NCBI GenBank assembly: GCA_041390125.1
Contig: JAWKQN010000011.1
Location: 62,001 to 126,000, forward strand
Direction of reading: 5' to 3'
Length of the DNA stretch: 64,000 bases
Origin: Gemmatimonadota bacterium
GTDB lineage: Bacteria; Gemmatimonadota; Gemmatimonadetes; Longimicrobiales; Gaopeijiaceae
A program made the position numbers and the translations under genes. Positions within the stretch are counted from its first letter, which is position 1, and each line of letters starts with the position of its first letter. Shown piece after piece: positions 43,533 to 51,778 of the stretch. The notes under the pieces were generated by a model that was not told where the DNA came from, made no database searches, and saw only the letters and a program-made list of their open reading frames with translations.

Positions 43533-44002
43533 CGGCCCTCGCGGAACTGGAGCAGGATGCGAAGCACCCGTTCGGACGTGCTCTCGTCCGCTTGCCCCGT
43601 CCGCAGGAAGTCGCTCAGCCCTCCCAGGCGGGCGTACAGGGACGGGTCCGGACGCACGAAACCCATGCGCCACTCGCCGAACGAGCGCTCCTCCACCAGG
43701 CCGCGGCTGAGGACCAGGGCCCCGCCATGGCGCGGGTCCGTCTCGATCCGCGCATACAGCGCCTCCACCACGTCCGGCGGGCCCTCCAGCACCTGGATGA
43801 ACGAGCCTTCGTGGAACAGGAGCAGACCCGTCACCCCCAGGCGGGTGTTGGTGGCGCGCGCCCCCTCCAGCAGGGTCTCGAGCTCGGACTGCTCGAAGTG
43901 CTGCCGCGCAGCGCTCACGTAGACGAGCTGAAGAAGGGTCTCAGGGGGACCATCAGCCGCGTGGGGGATGGCCGGACCCGTGGGATCGGGCTGCGCGTCC
44001 AT
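43502..44002 (-). CDS. BLUF-domain blue-light photoreceptor
   Basis: 166 residues. The FAD-binding BLUF domain spans residues about 22-120. The photocycle residues are all present: Tyr28 (LVYVS), Asn52 (NTRLGVTGLLLF) and Gln70 (FIQVLEG), with the same spacing as Tyr21/Asn45/Gln63 of AppA. WRMGF closes the domain; a short helical tail follows (LSDFLRTGQADESTSERVLRILLQF). No output domain is fused, so it should signal through a protein partner. Divergent from the Cys-less ArsC-like gene, 102 bp apart. Confidence 0.93.
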   Translation of the reverse strand: MDAQPDPTGPAIPHAADGPPETLLQLVYVSAARQHFEQSELETLLEGARATNTRLGVTGLLLFHEGSFIQVLEGPPDVVEALYARIETDPRHGGALVLSRGLVEERSFGEWRMGFVRPDPSLYARLGGLSDFLRTGQADESTSERVLRILLQFREGRWRRYVNGGR

Positions 44003-44104
44003 ACCCGGAGTATCGGCTCGCCGGCCCGACGGCTTGATCCATGCCCTTCCGACGCCCGCCCGGCCCGTCGATACTGGAAGGCAGGATCCCTCGACCCCGG
44101 ACCC

Positions 44105-44461
44105 ATGAACATCCAGATCTTCGGCACGAAGAAGAGCAAGGAGACCCGGGCCGCGCTGCGGTTCTTCTCCGACCGGCGGATCGCCGTGCACTTCGTGGAC
44201 TTCGCCGTGAAGGGGCCCTCGAAGGGAGAGCTCTCCCGCTTCGCCCAGAAGTTCGGAGCCCGGGCGCTGGTGGACGAGGGGTCCAAGCGCTTCTCCGAGT
44301 TGGGCCTGGGGTCGGCCGCCTACTCCGATGAGCGCTGGCTGGAGCGGCTGGTGGACGAGCCGCTGTTGTTGAAGCAGCCCCTGGTGCGCAACCAGAACCG
44401 GCTGACCGTGGGCGATGCGCCCCGCGAGTGGAAGGCCTGGGTGGAGGACGCGCGCGCATGA
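44105..44461 (+). CDS. ArsC/Spx-family thioredoxin-fold protein without the catalytic cysteine
   Basis: 118 residues. Layout matches the ArsC/YffB family: MNIQIFGTKKSKETRAALRFFSDRRI at the N-terminus, FVDFAVKGPSKGELSRFAQKFG, and a late PLVRNQNRLTVGD in the position of the usual PxxR substrate-binding segment. The active-site Cys (normally in xxCsTCRKA) is replaced by GTKKSKETR and no cysteine is present anywhere. Hence it cannot act as a reductase and is probably a binding or regulatory protein. Its stop overlaps the next start (ATGA). Confidence 0.85.
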   Translation: MNIQIFGTKKSKETRAALRFFSDRRIAVHFVDFAVKGPSKGELSRFAQKFGARALVDEGSKRFSELGLGSAAYSDERWLERLVDEPLLLKQPLVRNQNRLTVGDAPREWKAWVEDARA

Positions 44462-45321
44462 TCCTGCCGCTCACGGGCGCGGTCGTGGGCACCCTGGGCG
44501 GTGGCGCGTGGGCGCTCAACCGGGTGGCCCTGGCCACGCTGCGGCCGCCCTCCCGGCCCGTGGAGCGGACCCCCACCGACCTGGGACTGCAGCACGAGGA
44601 CGTGGAGTTCGCCTCCGGGGAGCTGACGCTGCGGGGCTGGTGGATCGAGCCGGTGGGGCCGGCCCGCGACGCCCTGGCCGTCCTGACGCACGGCTGGACC
44701 GCCAATGCCGGGATGATGCTCCCGCTGGCGGCCGCGCTGGCCGAGGCCGGTCACCCCGTGCTGGCCTTCGACGTGCGCGCCCACGGCCGGAGCGACCCGA
44801 CCCCGGTGTGCACGGTCCGGCACTACCGGGACGACGTCGCGGCGGCCGTCCGCCACGCCGGGGAGCGCCATCCCGGCCGCCCGACCGTCCTGGTGGGCCA
44901 CTCCATGGGGGCCGCGGCCGCTGCGCTGGTCGCCGCCGACGGCCACCCCGTCCAGGGTCTGGCCCTCCTGGCCTGCCCCGCGGACGTGCTGGAGGTCACC
45001 CGGGGGTGGATGCGGGACAAGGGCCTGCCCGGCCAGTTCCTGATCCCCCTCCTGGTGCCGTTCTGGCGCCTCCAGACCGGGGAGCCGGGCCTGCGCCTGA
45101 GGCCCGAGAGCCGGCTGGGCGACGTGGGCGTGCCCACCGTGATCGTGCAGGGAGGTCAGGACCGGCGGGTGCCTCCGGAGCACGCGGAGCGGCTCGCGCG
45201 CATCCTGGATCTTCCCGTGCTCCGGATCGAGGATGCGGATCACATGGGCCTGCTGGAGCGCCCTCCGGTGCATCAGGCGGTGGTGGGTCTCCTCGCCGAC
45301 GTGACGCGCGCGGCGCTCTGA
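44458..45321 (+). CDS. Alpha/beta hydrolase with N-terminal membrane anchor
   Basis: 287 residues. N-terminal hydrophobic segment (ILPLTGAVVGTLGGGAWALN), then a serine hydrolase domain with LTHGWTANAGMML (oxyanion), DVRAHGRSD, nucleophile elbow VGHSMGAAAA, Asp in VQGGQDRRVPPEHAE and His in EDADHMGLLE. Substrate unknown. Translationally coupled to the ArsC-like gene. Confidence 0.88.
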   Translation: MILPLTGAVVGTLGGGAWALNRVALATLRPPSRPVERTPTDLGLQHEDVEFASGELTLRGWWIEPVGPARDALAVLTHGWTANAGMMLPLAAALAEAGHPVLAFDVRAHGRSDPTPVCTVRHYRDDVAAAVRHAGERHPGRPTVLVGHSMGAAAAALVAADGHPVQGLALLACPADVLEVTRGWMRDKGLPGQFLIPLLVPFWRLQTGEPGLRLRPESRLGDVGVPTVIVQGGQDRRVPPEHAERLARILDLPVLRIEDADHMGLLERPPVHQAVVGLLADVTRAAL

Positions 45322-45398
45322 CGAACCCCCGCCGCCCCTTTCGGGACCGGCCGCCGAGGTGAAGGTTGGCGGGCGACCCGCTTTCCGGGAGGACCGCT

Positions 45399-46943
45399 TT
45401 GGAACACACCCCGCGCGGAGGAGACCGCCTCCGTCGGATCGGACTCGTGCTGGGCCCCGTCTTCTTCTTCCTGCTGCTGGTGGTCCAGGTGGCGCCCGAT
45501 CAGCCCGCCGCCAGCCGCATGGCCGCCGTGGCGCTGCTCATGGCCACCTGGTGGATCACCGACGCGGTCCCGTTGTTCGCCACCGCGCTGCTCCCGTTGG
45601 CCCTCTTCCCCCTGCTGGGCCTTTCCGGGGGTGGAGAGACGGCCACGCAGTACTTCAACAGCACCATCGTGCTGTATCTGGGCGGCTTCCTGATCGCGCT
45701 GGCCATGCAGCGCTGGAACCTGCACCGCCGGATCGCGCTGGGCATCATCCAGCGCGTGGGCGGGACGCCCAACCGGTTGGTGCTGGGCTTCATGCTGGCC
45801 GCGGGCTTCCTGTCCATGTGGATCTCGAACACCGCCACCGCCATCATGATGGTCCCCATCGGGCTGGCCATCGTGGTCACCATGGAGGAGACGTTCGGCA
45901 CGGAGGACACGCACCCCTTCACCGTGGCCGTCATGCTGGGCATCGCCTACGCGTGCTCCATGGGCGGGATCTCCACGCTGGTGGGGACGCCGCCCAACCT
46001 GTCCTTCTCGCGCATCTTCGCCGTCACCTACCCGGACGCCCCCCCGATCGGCTTCGGCCAGTGGTTCCTGCTCGGCCTCCCCATCGGGGCCACGATGCTG
46101 TTCGTGACCTGGATCGTGCTGACGCGGGTGTTCTTCCGCACCCCCGACCACGTGCATGCCGATCCGAGCGTGGTCGCCGACGAGCGGGCGCGGCTGGGAA
46201 GCCCTTCCTTCGAGGAGAAGGTGGTGATGGCGATCTTCGCCACCACCGCGCTGCTGTGGGTGTTCCGGGTCCGCATCAGCCTGGGGTTCCTCGAGATCCC
46301 GGGCTGGTCCGAGTTCTTCCCCGACCCGAGCCTCTTCGACGACGGCACCGTCGCCATCGCCCTGTCCGCGCTGCTGTTCCTGATCCCGGCCCGGGACCGG
46401 GGCGAAGGCAAGGGCATGATCCTGGACGCGACCGTCATCCGGCGTTTGCCGTGGGACATCGTGCTGCTGTTCGGCGGCGGCTTCGCGCTGGCCTACGGCT
46501 TCCGCGTCACCGGGTTGTCCGACGTCATCGGGGGGCGCTTCGCGGGCCTCTCGGAGGCGCCGCCCCTGTTGATCGTGCTGCTCATCTGCCTGGTGATCAC
46601 CTTCCTGACCGAGCTGACCTCCAACCTCGCCACCACCGAGATGATCCTGCCCATCCTGGCCTCGGTGTCGGTGGCGGCCGGACTGCACCCCCTGCTCCTC
46701 ATGGTCCCGGCGACGCTCTCCGCGTCCTGTGCGTTCATGATGCCGGTGGCCACGCCGCCCAACGCCATCGTGTTCGGGAGTGAACGCGTCCGCATCGCCG
46801 AGATGGCACGGGCGGGGATCGTGCTGAATCTGATCGGAGTCGTCATCGTGGCCAGTCTCTTCTATGCGATCGGGCCGGTGGTCTTCGACATGGATCCCAC
46901 GACGGTGCCGGAATGGGCCACGCCGTCCGGAGTCGTGCCGTGA
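45399..46943 (+). CDS. SLC13/DASS-family sodium-dependent anion transporter
   Basis: 514 residues, about 11-12 membrane helices. The two SNT substrate/Na+ motifs are present: SMWISNTATAIMMVPI and TELTSNLATTEMILPI, each followed by the family repeats (SMGGISTLVGTPPNL and MMPVATPPNAIVFG). Imports dicarboxylates, or less likely sulfate or phosphate, with Na+. TTG at 45399 is preferred because GGGAGG lies 6 bp upstream; another TTG at 45366 is possible. The stop overlaps the thioesterase start (GTGA). Confidence 0.93.
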   Translation: MEHTPRGGDRLRRIGLVLGPVFFFLLLVVQVAPDQPAASRMAAVALLMATWWITDAVPLFATALLPLALFPLLGLSGGGETATQYFNSTIVLYLGGFLIALAMQRWNLHRRIALGIIQRVGGTPNRLVLGFMLAAGFLSMWISNTATAIMMVPIGLAIVVTMEETFGTEDTHPFTVAVMLGIAYACSMGGISTLVGTPPNLSFSRIFAVTYPDAPPIGFGQWFLLGLPIGATMLFVTWIVLTRVFFRTPDHVHADPSVVADERARLGSPSFEEKVVMAIFATTALLWVFRVRISLGFLEIPGWSEFFPDPSLFDDGTVAIALSALLFLIPARDRGEGKGMILDATVIRRLPWDIVLLFGGGFALAYGFRVTGLSDVIGGRFAGLSEAPPLLIVLLICLVITFLTELTSNLATTEMILPILASVSVAAGLHPLLLMVPATLSASCAFMMPVATPPNAIVFGSERVRIAEMARAGIVLNLIGVVIVASLFYAIGPVVFDMDPTTVPEWATPSGVVP

Positions 46944-47449
46944 GCCGCCCGCGGACCCCGCTGCACAACACGCCACGCTCCCCCGCGGCATCGGAGTCCC
47001 AAGTCTCCGAGCTGATGATGCCCCAGGACGTGAACAACCTGGGCAACGTGTTCGGCGGAGCCATCCTGTCCATGGTAGACCGGGCGGCCGCGGTGGCCGC
47101 CATGCGGCACGCGGGCCAGACCTGTGTCACCGTCTCGATCGACCGGGTGGACTTCCGCGAGCCCATCTACGCCGGCGAGCTCGTGACGTGCAAAGCCCGC
47201 GTGAACTACGTAGGCCGTTCGTCCATGGAGGTGGGCGTGCGTGTGGAGGCCGAGAACCTGCTCACGGGCTCCAAGCGGCACACCAACACGTGCTTCCTCA
47301 CGTTCGTGGCCATCGACGACCACGGACGCCCGCAGGCCGTACCCCCTCTGGAGCCCCATACGCCGGAGGAGCGTCAGCGCTGGGCCGAGGCCCGCCGCCG
47401 GCGCGAGGTACGGCAGGCGTTGGCCGCGGAGGAACATCGCGAAGATTGA
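46940..47449 (+). CDS. Acyl-CoA thioesterase, hot-dog fold
   Basis: 169 residues. MMPQDVNNLGNVFGGAILSMVDRAAAVAAMRH and VSIDRVDFREPIYAGELVTCKARVNYVGRSSMEVGVRVEAEN are typical of the YciA/BFIT single hot-dog acyl-CoA thioesterases; the conserved Asn/Gly and Asp of the active site are present. Releases CoA from fatty acyl-CoA. GTG start overlaps the stop of the SLC13 gene, so the two are coupled. Confidence 0.93.
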   Translation: MSRPRTPLHNTPRSPAASESQVSELMMPQDVNNLGNVFGGAILSMVDRAAAVAAMRHAGQTCVTVSIDRVDFREPIYAGELVTCKARVNYVGRSSMEVGVRVEAENLLTGSKRHTNTCFLTFVAIDDHGRPQAVPPLEPHTPEERQRWAEARRRREVRQALAAEEHRED

Positions 47450-47635
47450 CGGAGCGGGCGCGTCCGTCGGGTTCGTGCGTGGGTCGGCGTGCGTCCGTCG
47501 CCGCCGATCCCCCTGCGCGTCCGACGGCAGCGACCCCTCGATCGGGTGCGAACGCGTGCGAAAGGCCTCGAGGTCGGAACCGTTTCCGCGACTGCCCGGC
47601 ACGATCCAACCCCTACACGAAAGGAATCCCGCCAC

Positions 47636-48106
47636 ATGCTGTCCGTGGGCACCGAAGCACCCGACTTCTCCTTGACCCGCCGCGTGCGCGAAGCGCCCGT
47701 CCGGTTGTCCGACTTCCGCGGTGAGCGCACCGTGGTCCTGTTGTTCTTTCCCCTGGCGTTCTCCGGCGTCTGCACGGCCGAGATGTGTCAGGTGGCGGAG
47801 GACTACTCGCGCTGGACCGGCCTGAACGCCGAGATCCTCGGGATCAGCATCGATTCGCCGTGGGTCAACGCGAAGTTCGCGGAGGAGACGGGCGCGGCGT
47901 TCCCCATCCTGTCGGACTTCAACAAGGACGTGAGCACGGCCTACGGCGTGCTCTACGACGACTTCTTCGGGATGAGGGGCGTCTCCAAGCGCTCCGCGTT
48001 CGTCGTCGACCGGGACGGGATCATCCGCTACGCATGGATGGAGGAGGATTCGTCCATCATGCCGCCGTTCGACGAGATCGCCGAGGCGGTGGCCGCGCTG
48101 CGCTGA
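47636..48106 (+). CDS. Peroxiredoxin (AhpC/TSA family, BCP/AhpE-like)
   Basis: 156 residues. FFPLAFSGVCTAEMCQ contains the peroxidatic Cys (near residue 45) and a second Cys five positions later, as in some BCP-type enzymes; ILGISIDSPWVNAKFAEE and RSAFVVDRDGIIRYAW complete the family pattern. Reduces hydrogen peroxide and organic peroxides with thiol donors. AAGGAAT upstream of the ATG. Convergent with the methyltransferase gene, separated by a hairpin. Confidence 0.93.
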   Translation: MLSVGTEAPDFSLTRRVREAPVRLSDFRGERTVVLLFFPLAFSGVCTAEMCQVAEDYSRWTGLNAEILGISIDSPWVNAKFAEETGAAFPILSDFNKDVSTAYGVLYDDFFGMRGVSKRSAFVVDRDGIIRYAWMEEDSSIMPPFDEIAEAVAALR

Positions 48107-48112
48107 CGGCGT

Positions 48113-48146
48113 GGGCAGGGCGGCGCGGGCGGTCCCGCGCCTGCCC
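48113..48146. terminator. Hairpin between convergent genes
   Basis: Inner 7-bp stem 48123-48129/48134-48140 and outer 6-bp stem 48113-48118/48141-48146, with a 4-nt bulge on one side. Lies in the 42-bp gap between peroxiredoxin and methyltransferase genes. Confidence 0.55.
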
Positions 48147-48148
48147 TC

Positions 48149-48943
48149 CTACTCCGCCTTGCGCGCCGTGATCACCAGGCAGGGCAGGTCCAGCGCCAGA
48201 CGCCCGTCGCCGGTCACGAACGGACGCAGAGACTCCTCCGCCTCCTCCAGCAACACCTCGAACTGCCGGTCGTCGAGCACGCCCCCCAAGGTCCAGGCGC
48301 ACGCGCGCTCGGTGGAGATCAGGTCCGCAATGGAGGCGAAGCGCACCGAGCCTTCCACGCGTCGCACGTCGGCGTCGGCGATCCCCGCCTCGGCGCAGCG
48401 CCGACGCAAGAGGGCGCGATCACCGCTCGCGAACGGTGCGGCGAAGGCCCGGGCCACGTCGTCGCCGAACAGCCGCTGCAAGAGGACGGTGAGCACGGCA
48501 TAGCCGGGCGAATGGTCGAGGGCGTCACAGACCGCGACGGTCAGGCGACCGCCGGGTCGGAGCACCCGCATCATCTCGCGCAGCGCCTGCGCCTGGTCCT
48601 CGAAGAACATGAAGCCGAACTGACTCACCACCGCGTCGAAGCCGGCGTCCGCGAACGGCAGCGACTCCGCGGCTCCCTCCGTCCACTCCAGACCCGGGGA
48701 CACCCGGGCGGCCACCTCGAGCATCTCGGGATTCAGGTCGACCCCGACCACGGTGCCGCCCGGATGCACGCGCTCGGCCACCGCGCGTGCCAGCGCGCCC
48801 GTGCCACACGCCACGTCCAGCACGCGTTGTCCGGCCGTGACGCGCGCCAGACCGGCCATCTGCATCGCCCAGGGACCGAAGAACCCCGGAACGAAGTCCT
48901 CCTGGTAGATCTCGGCGGGGGAGCGGGTGCGTGTGACCGACAT
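48149..48943 (-). CDS. Class I SAM-dependent methyltransferase (UbiE-like)
   Basis: 264 residues. SAM motif I VLDVACGTGALARAVAE near residues 42-58, motif II VVGVDLNPEMLEVA, post-motifs FADAGFDAVVSQFGFMFFED and MMRVLRPGGRLTVAV. Resembles UbiE/Coq5-like small-molecule methyltransferases. The C-terminal half (RFASIADLISTERACAW) matches a group of bacterial methyltransferases with no assigned substrate. Confidence 0.9.
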   Translation of the reverse strand: MSVTRTRSPAEIYQEDFVPGFFGPWAMQMAGLARVTAGQRVLDVACGTGALARAVAERVHPGGTVVGVDLNPEMLEVAARVSPGLEWTEGAAESLPFADAGFDAVVSQFGFMFFEDQAQALREMMRVLRPGGRLTVAVCDALDHSPGYAVLTVLLQRLFGDDVARAFAAPFASGDRALLRRRCAEAGIADADVRRVEGSVRFASIADLISTERACAWTLGGVLDDRQFEVLLEEAEESLRPFVTGDGRLALDLPCLVITARKAE

Positions 48944-49064
48944 GGGTGCCTCCCGAACGGGGTGGGTGGCGGCGCGTGCGCGCGGGTGCGCCCGACCTGG
49001 GAACGTCCCACCCCAGGTGGCGAGAAGCCCGGCGGTCAGGGGTCACTGCCGGCGCGCGTGCGGC

Positions 49065-50339
49065 TCAGGCCCGCTCGAGCACCATCGCGAAGCCGAGCCC
49101 GCCCGCGGCGCAGACGGTGACCAGACCCAGCTCCAGGTCGCGGCGCCGCATCTCGTTCAGCAGCGTCGTGGTCACCCGCGCGCCCGTGGCGCCGAACGGG
49201 TGACCGATGGCGATGGAGCCCCCCATCACGTTGATGACGTCCTCGGGCGGGTGCCCCACCGCCTGCGAGCGACCGAGCTCGCGCTCGGCGATCTCGTCCG
49301 ATTCCCACCAGCGCAGGTTGGACAGCACCTGGGCCGCGAAGGCCTCGTGCATCTCCAAGAGCTGGATGTCCGCCATGGTGACCCCCGCCCGTTCGAGCGC
49401 GATCGGCGCGGCGTAGTAGGGGCCCTGCAGGAGCTGTTGGGACGGGTCCAACGCGGTGAAGGCATAGCTCCTCACCCAGCCGAGCGGCGTGACCCCGTGG
49501 GCCTTCACGGCCTCCTCCGACATCAGGAGCACGGCGGAGGCGCCGTCCGTGAGCGGAGAGGCGTTCCCGGCCGTGACCGAGCCGAACTTCCGGTCGAACA
49601 CCGGCTTGAGCTTGGCCAACGCCTCCAGGCTCGTATCCGCCCGGATGCCGTTGTCGCGGTCGACGACCGTCTCGAAGGACTTGCCGACGTAGACCGGCGC
49701 GATCTCCTCCAGGAGCCGCCCGTCCTCGGTGCCCGCCTGGGCCAGCTGGTGCGAGCGCAGCGCCCAGCGGTCCTGATCCTCGCGCGAGATCCCGTTCTCC
49801 TTGGCCATGCGCTCGGCGGATTGGCCCATGGTCTCGCCCGTGGTGGGCTCGGCGATGGCGGGCTGGACCGGGATCAGCTCCTTGGGGCTCAGTCCCTTGA
49901 ACGCCGCGACCCGCGCCCCGAGCGAGCGCGCCTTGGAGGCCTGGACCAGCCGCTTGGAGAGGCGGTCGCTCACGGTGATGGGCACATGGGAGAGGGACTC
50001 GGCACCGCCCGCCACCACGAGGCCCGCGTATCCCTGCCCGATCAGGTTGACGCCGTCCGCGATGGCCTGGTTGGAGGAGCTGCAGGCCCGTGAGACCGTC
50101 ACCGCCGGCACGGTCTTGGGGAGCGTGCCGAGCCCCACCTCGCGCGCGATGTTGGGGGCCTGCGTATCGTGCACCACGGTGCCATAGATCAGGTGGTCCA
50201 CCTGGTCGGGATCGACACCGGAGCGCGCCACCAGCTCCCGCACCGCGGTCTTGCCCAGCTCGATGGCGGTCAGGTCGGCGAAGACGGTGCCCGAGCGCGC
50301 GAAGGGCGTGCGTACGCCGGCCACGATGGCGGTTCTCAT
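49065..50339 (-). CDS. Acetyl-CoA C-acyltransferase (FadI/FadA-type thiolase)
   Basis: 424 residues. Cleaves 3-ketoacyl-CoA in fatty-acid beta-oxidation. Acylated Cys lies in VTVSRACSSSNQAI (near residue 87), His in EMHEAFAAQ and in GGSIAIGHPFGATGAR, second catalytic Cys in VTVCAAGGLGFAMVLE. The longer central insertion (SKRLVQASKARSLGARVAAFKGLSPKELIP) is typical of FadI-type long-chain thiolases. Start at 50339 has GGGGGAGGA upstream. The partner multifunctional FadJ/FadB gene is not in the window. Confidence 0.95.
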   Translation of the reverse strand: MRTAIVAGVRTPFARSGTVFADLTAIELGKTAVRELVARSGVDPDQVDHLIYGTVVHDTQAPNIAREVGLGTLPKTVPAVTVSRACSSSNQAIADGVNLIGQGYAGLVVAGGAESLSHVPITVSDRLSKRLVQASKARSLGARVAAFKGLSPKELIPVQPAIAEPTTGETMGQSAERMAKENGISREDQDRWALRSHQLAQAGTEDGRLLEEIAPVYVGKSFETVVDRDNGIRADTSLEALAKLKPVFDRKFGSVTAGNASPLTDGASAVLLMSEEAVKAHGVTPLGWVRSYAFTALDPSQQLLQGPYYAAPIALERAGVTMADIQLLEMHEAFAAQVLSNLRWWESDEIAERELGRSQAVGHPPEDVINVMGGSIAIGHPFGATGARVTTTLLNEMRRRDLELGLVTVCAAGGLGFAMVLERA

Positions 50340-50514
50340 GCGGTCCTCCCCCTCGGGTGGTGCGTGCCGTGGCGGACCCGCACCCCTCGGTCCCCCGCGG
50401 GCGGAGCGCCCCCGGCGCGCGCTGGACCTACCTCCGGCCTTCCCGTAACGTTCCGGCCGCATCCGGCCCCGGCGATCCGCGGCGGCCATTCCGATCCGCC
50501 CGCTCCCGGGAGCC

Positions 50515-51759
50515 ATGCGCGCCGTCGTCTTCGGGGTCACCGTTCCGGGCTTCCTGCTGGCGCGCTCCGTGGGGCGGGTCAGCCGGTCGGCCACCCACGG
50601 GGTCCTGAGCGGTCTCCGCCTGCGGGACTGGCCCGAGCCGGTGCTCCCCGGTCCGGATTGGGTGAAGCTCTCCGTGCTCTACGGGGGGATCTGCGGGAGC
50701 GATCTGGGCAACCTGTCCTTCACCAGCAGCCCCCTGATGGAGCCGTTCGGCTCCTTCCCCGCCGTGCTGGGCCACGAGATCGTGGCGCGCGTGGACGAGG
50801 TCGGGTCCGCCGTCACACGTGTGCGGCCGGGCGACCGGGTGGCGGTCGATCCCATGCTGTCGTGTGGCGTCCGGGGGTTCACGGGCACCGAGGTCTGTGG
50901 CTCCTGTGCGGTCGGCCGTCACTCCACGTGTGGCAACGCGGGGGAGGAGGGACGCACGCTCGTGGACGGCACCCCGCTCGCGCGGGGGCTCACCATCGGC
51001 TACCACGCCGACCTGCCCGGGGGGTGGGGGGAGCGGATGATCGCGCACGAGTCGCAGCTCTTCCCCGTGGACGAGGCCATCGACGACCGGGTCGCCGCGC
51101 TCATCGAGCCGCTGTCCATCGGCATGCACGCCGTGCTCAACACGCCCGTCGGCTCCGGGCCCGTCCTCGTGATCGGCAGCGGACCCATCGCCTTCGCGAC
51201 GATCTGGGCGCTGCGCGCGGCCGGGTACGGCGGTGAGCTGGTGGCGCAGGCCAAGCGCGCGCCCGAGGTGGAGCTGGCGCGCGCGCTGGGGGCGAGCAGC
51301 GTGGTCCGGCCCGGAGACGAGGCGCGCGACGCCCTGATCGCCACGGGCGCGCAGGCCTACCAGCCGATCGTGGGACCCGAGGTGTACGCCGGGGGCGGCT
51401 TCCCGGTGATCTTCGACTGCGTGGGGAGCGGGGCCACCCTCGCCCAGTCGCTGTCGTACGCGTCGGCGCGCGGACGCGTGGTGATGCTCGGGTGCGTGGC
51501 GGAGATCAAGAAGGTGGATCTCACCCTGCTGTGGGCGCACGAGCTGGAGGTGCACGGCTTCGTCGGGTACGGGGCCGAGCAGTGGCGGGGGGAGGTGCTG
51601 CACACCTTCGAGGTCACGCAGCGGCTCCTGCTGGAGTCGGCCGCGCCGGTACAGCGCATGGTGACCGACGTCTATCCGCTGAAGCAGGTCCGTGAGGCGT
51701 TGGCCGCGGCGGAGGATCGGCGCACGAGCGGCGCCATCAAGGTGCTGCTCCAACCCTGA
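50515..51759 (+). CDS. Zinc-dependent alcohol dehydrogenase (MDR superfamily)
   Basis: 414 residues. Catalytic-zinc motif GGICGSDL and GHEIVARV (residues about 58-90); structural-zinc region reduced compared with classical ADH (CGVRGFTGTEVCGSCAVGRHSTCG); Rossmann fold VLVIGSGPIAFATIWALRAAG near 220. Oxidises an alcohol or sorbitol-like substrate with NAD(P)+. Divergent from the thiolase gene. Slightly longer than common ADHs owing to its N-terminal 30 residues. Confidence 0.9.
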   Translation: MRAVVFGVTVPGFLLARSVGRVSRSATHGVLSGLRLRDWPEPVLPGPDWVKLSVLYGGICGSDLGNLSFTSSPLMEPFGSFPAVLGHEIVARVDEVGSAVTRVRPGDRVAVDPMLSCGVRGFTGTEVCGSCAVGRHSTCGNAGEEGRTLVDGTPLARGLTIGYHADLPGGWGERMIAHESQLFPVDEAIDDRVAALIEPLSIGMHAVLNTPVGSGPVLVIGSGPIAFATIWALRAAGYGGELVAQAKRAPEVELARALGASSVVRPGDEARDALIATGAQAYQPIVGPEVYAGGGFPVIFDCVGSGATLAQSLSYASARGRVVMLGCVAEIKKVDLTLLWAHELEVHGFVGYGAEQWRGEVLHTFEVTQRLLLESAAPVQRMVTDVYPLKQVREALAAAEDRRTSGAIKVLLQP

Positions 51760-51778
51760 GCCCGCGCGGTCCCGCGCG

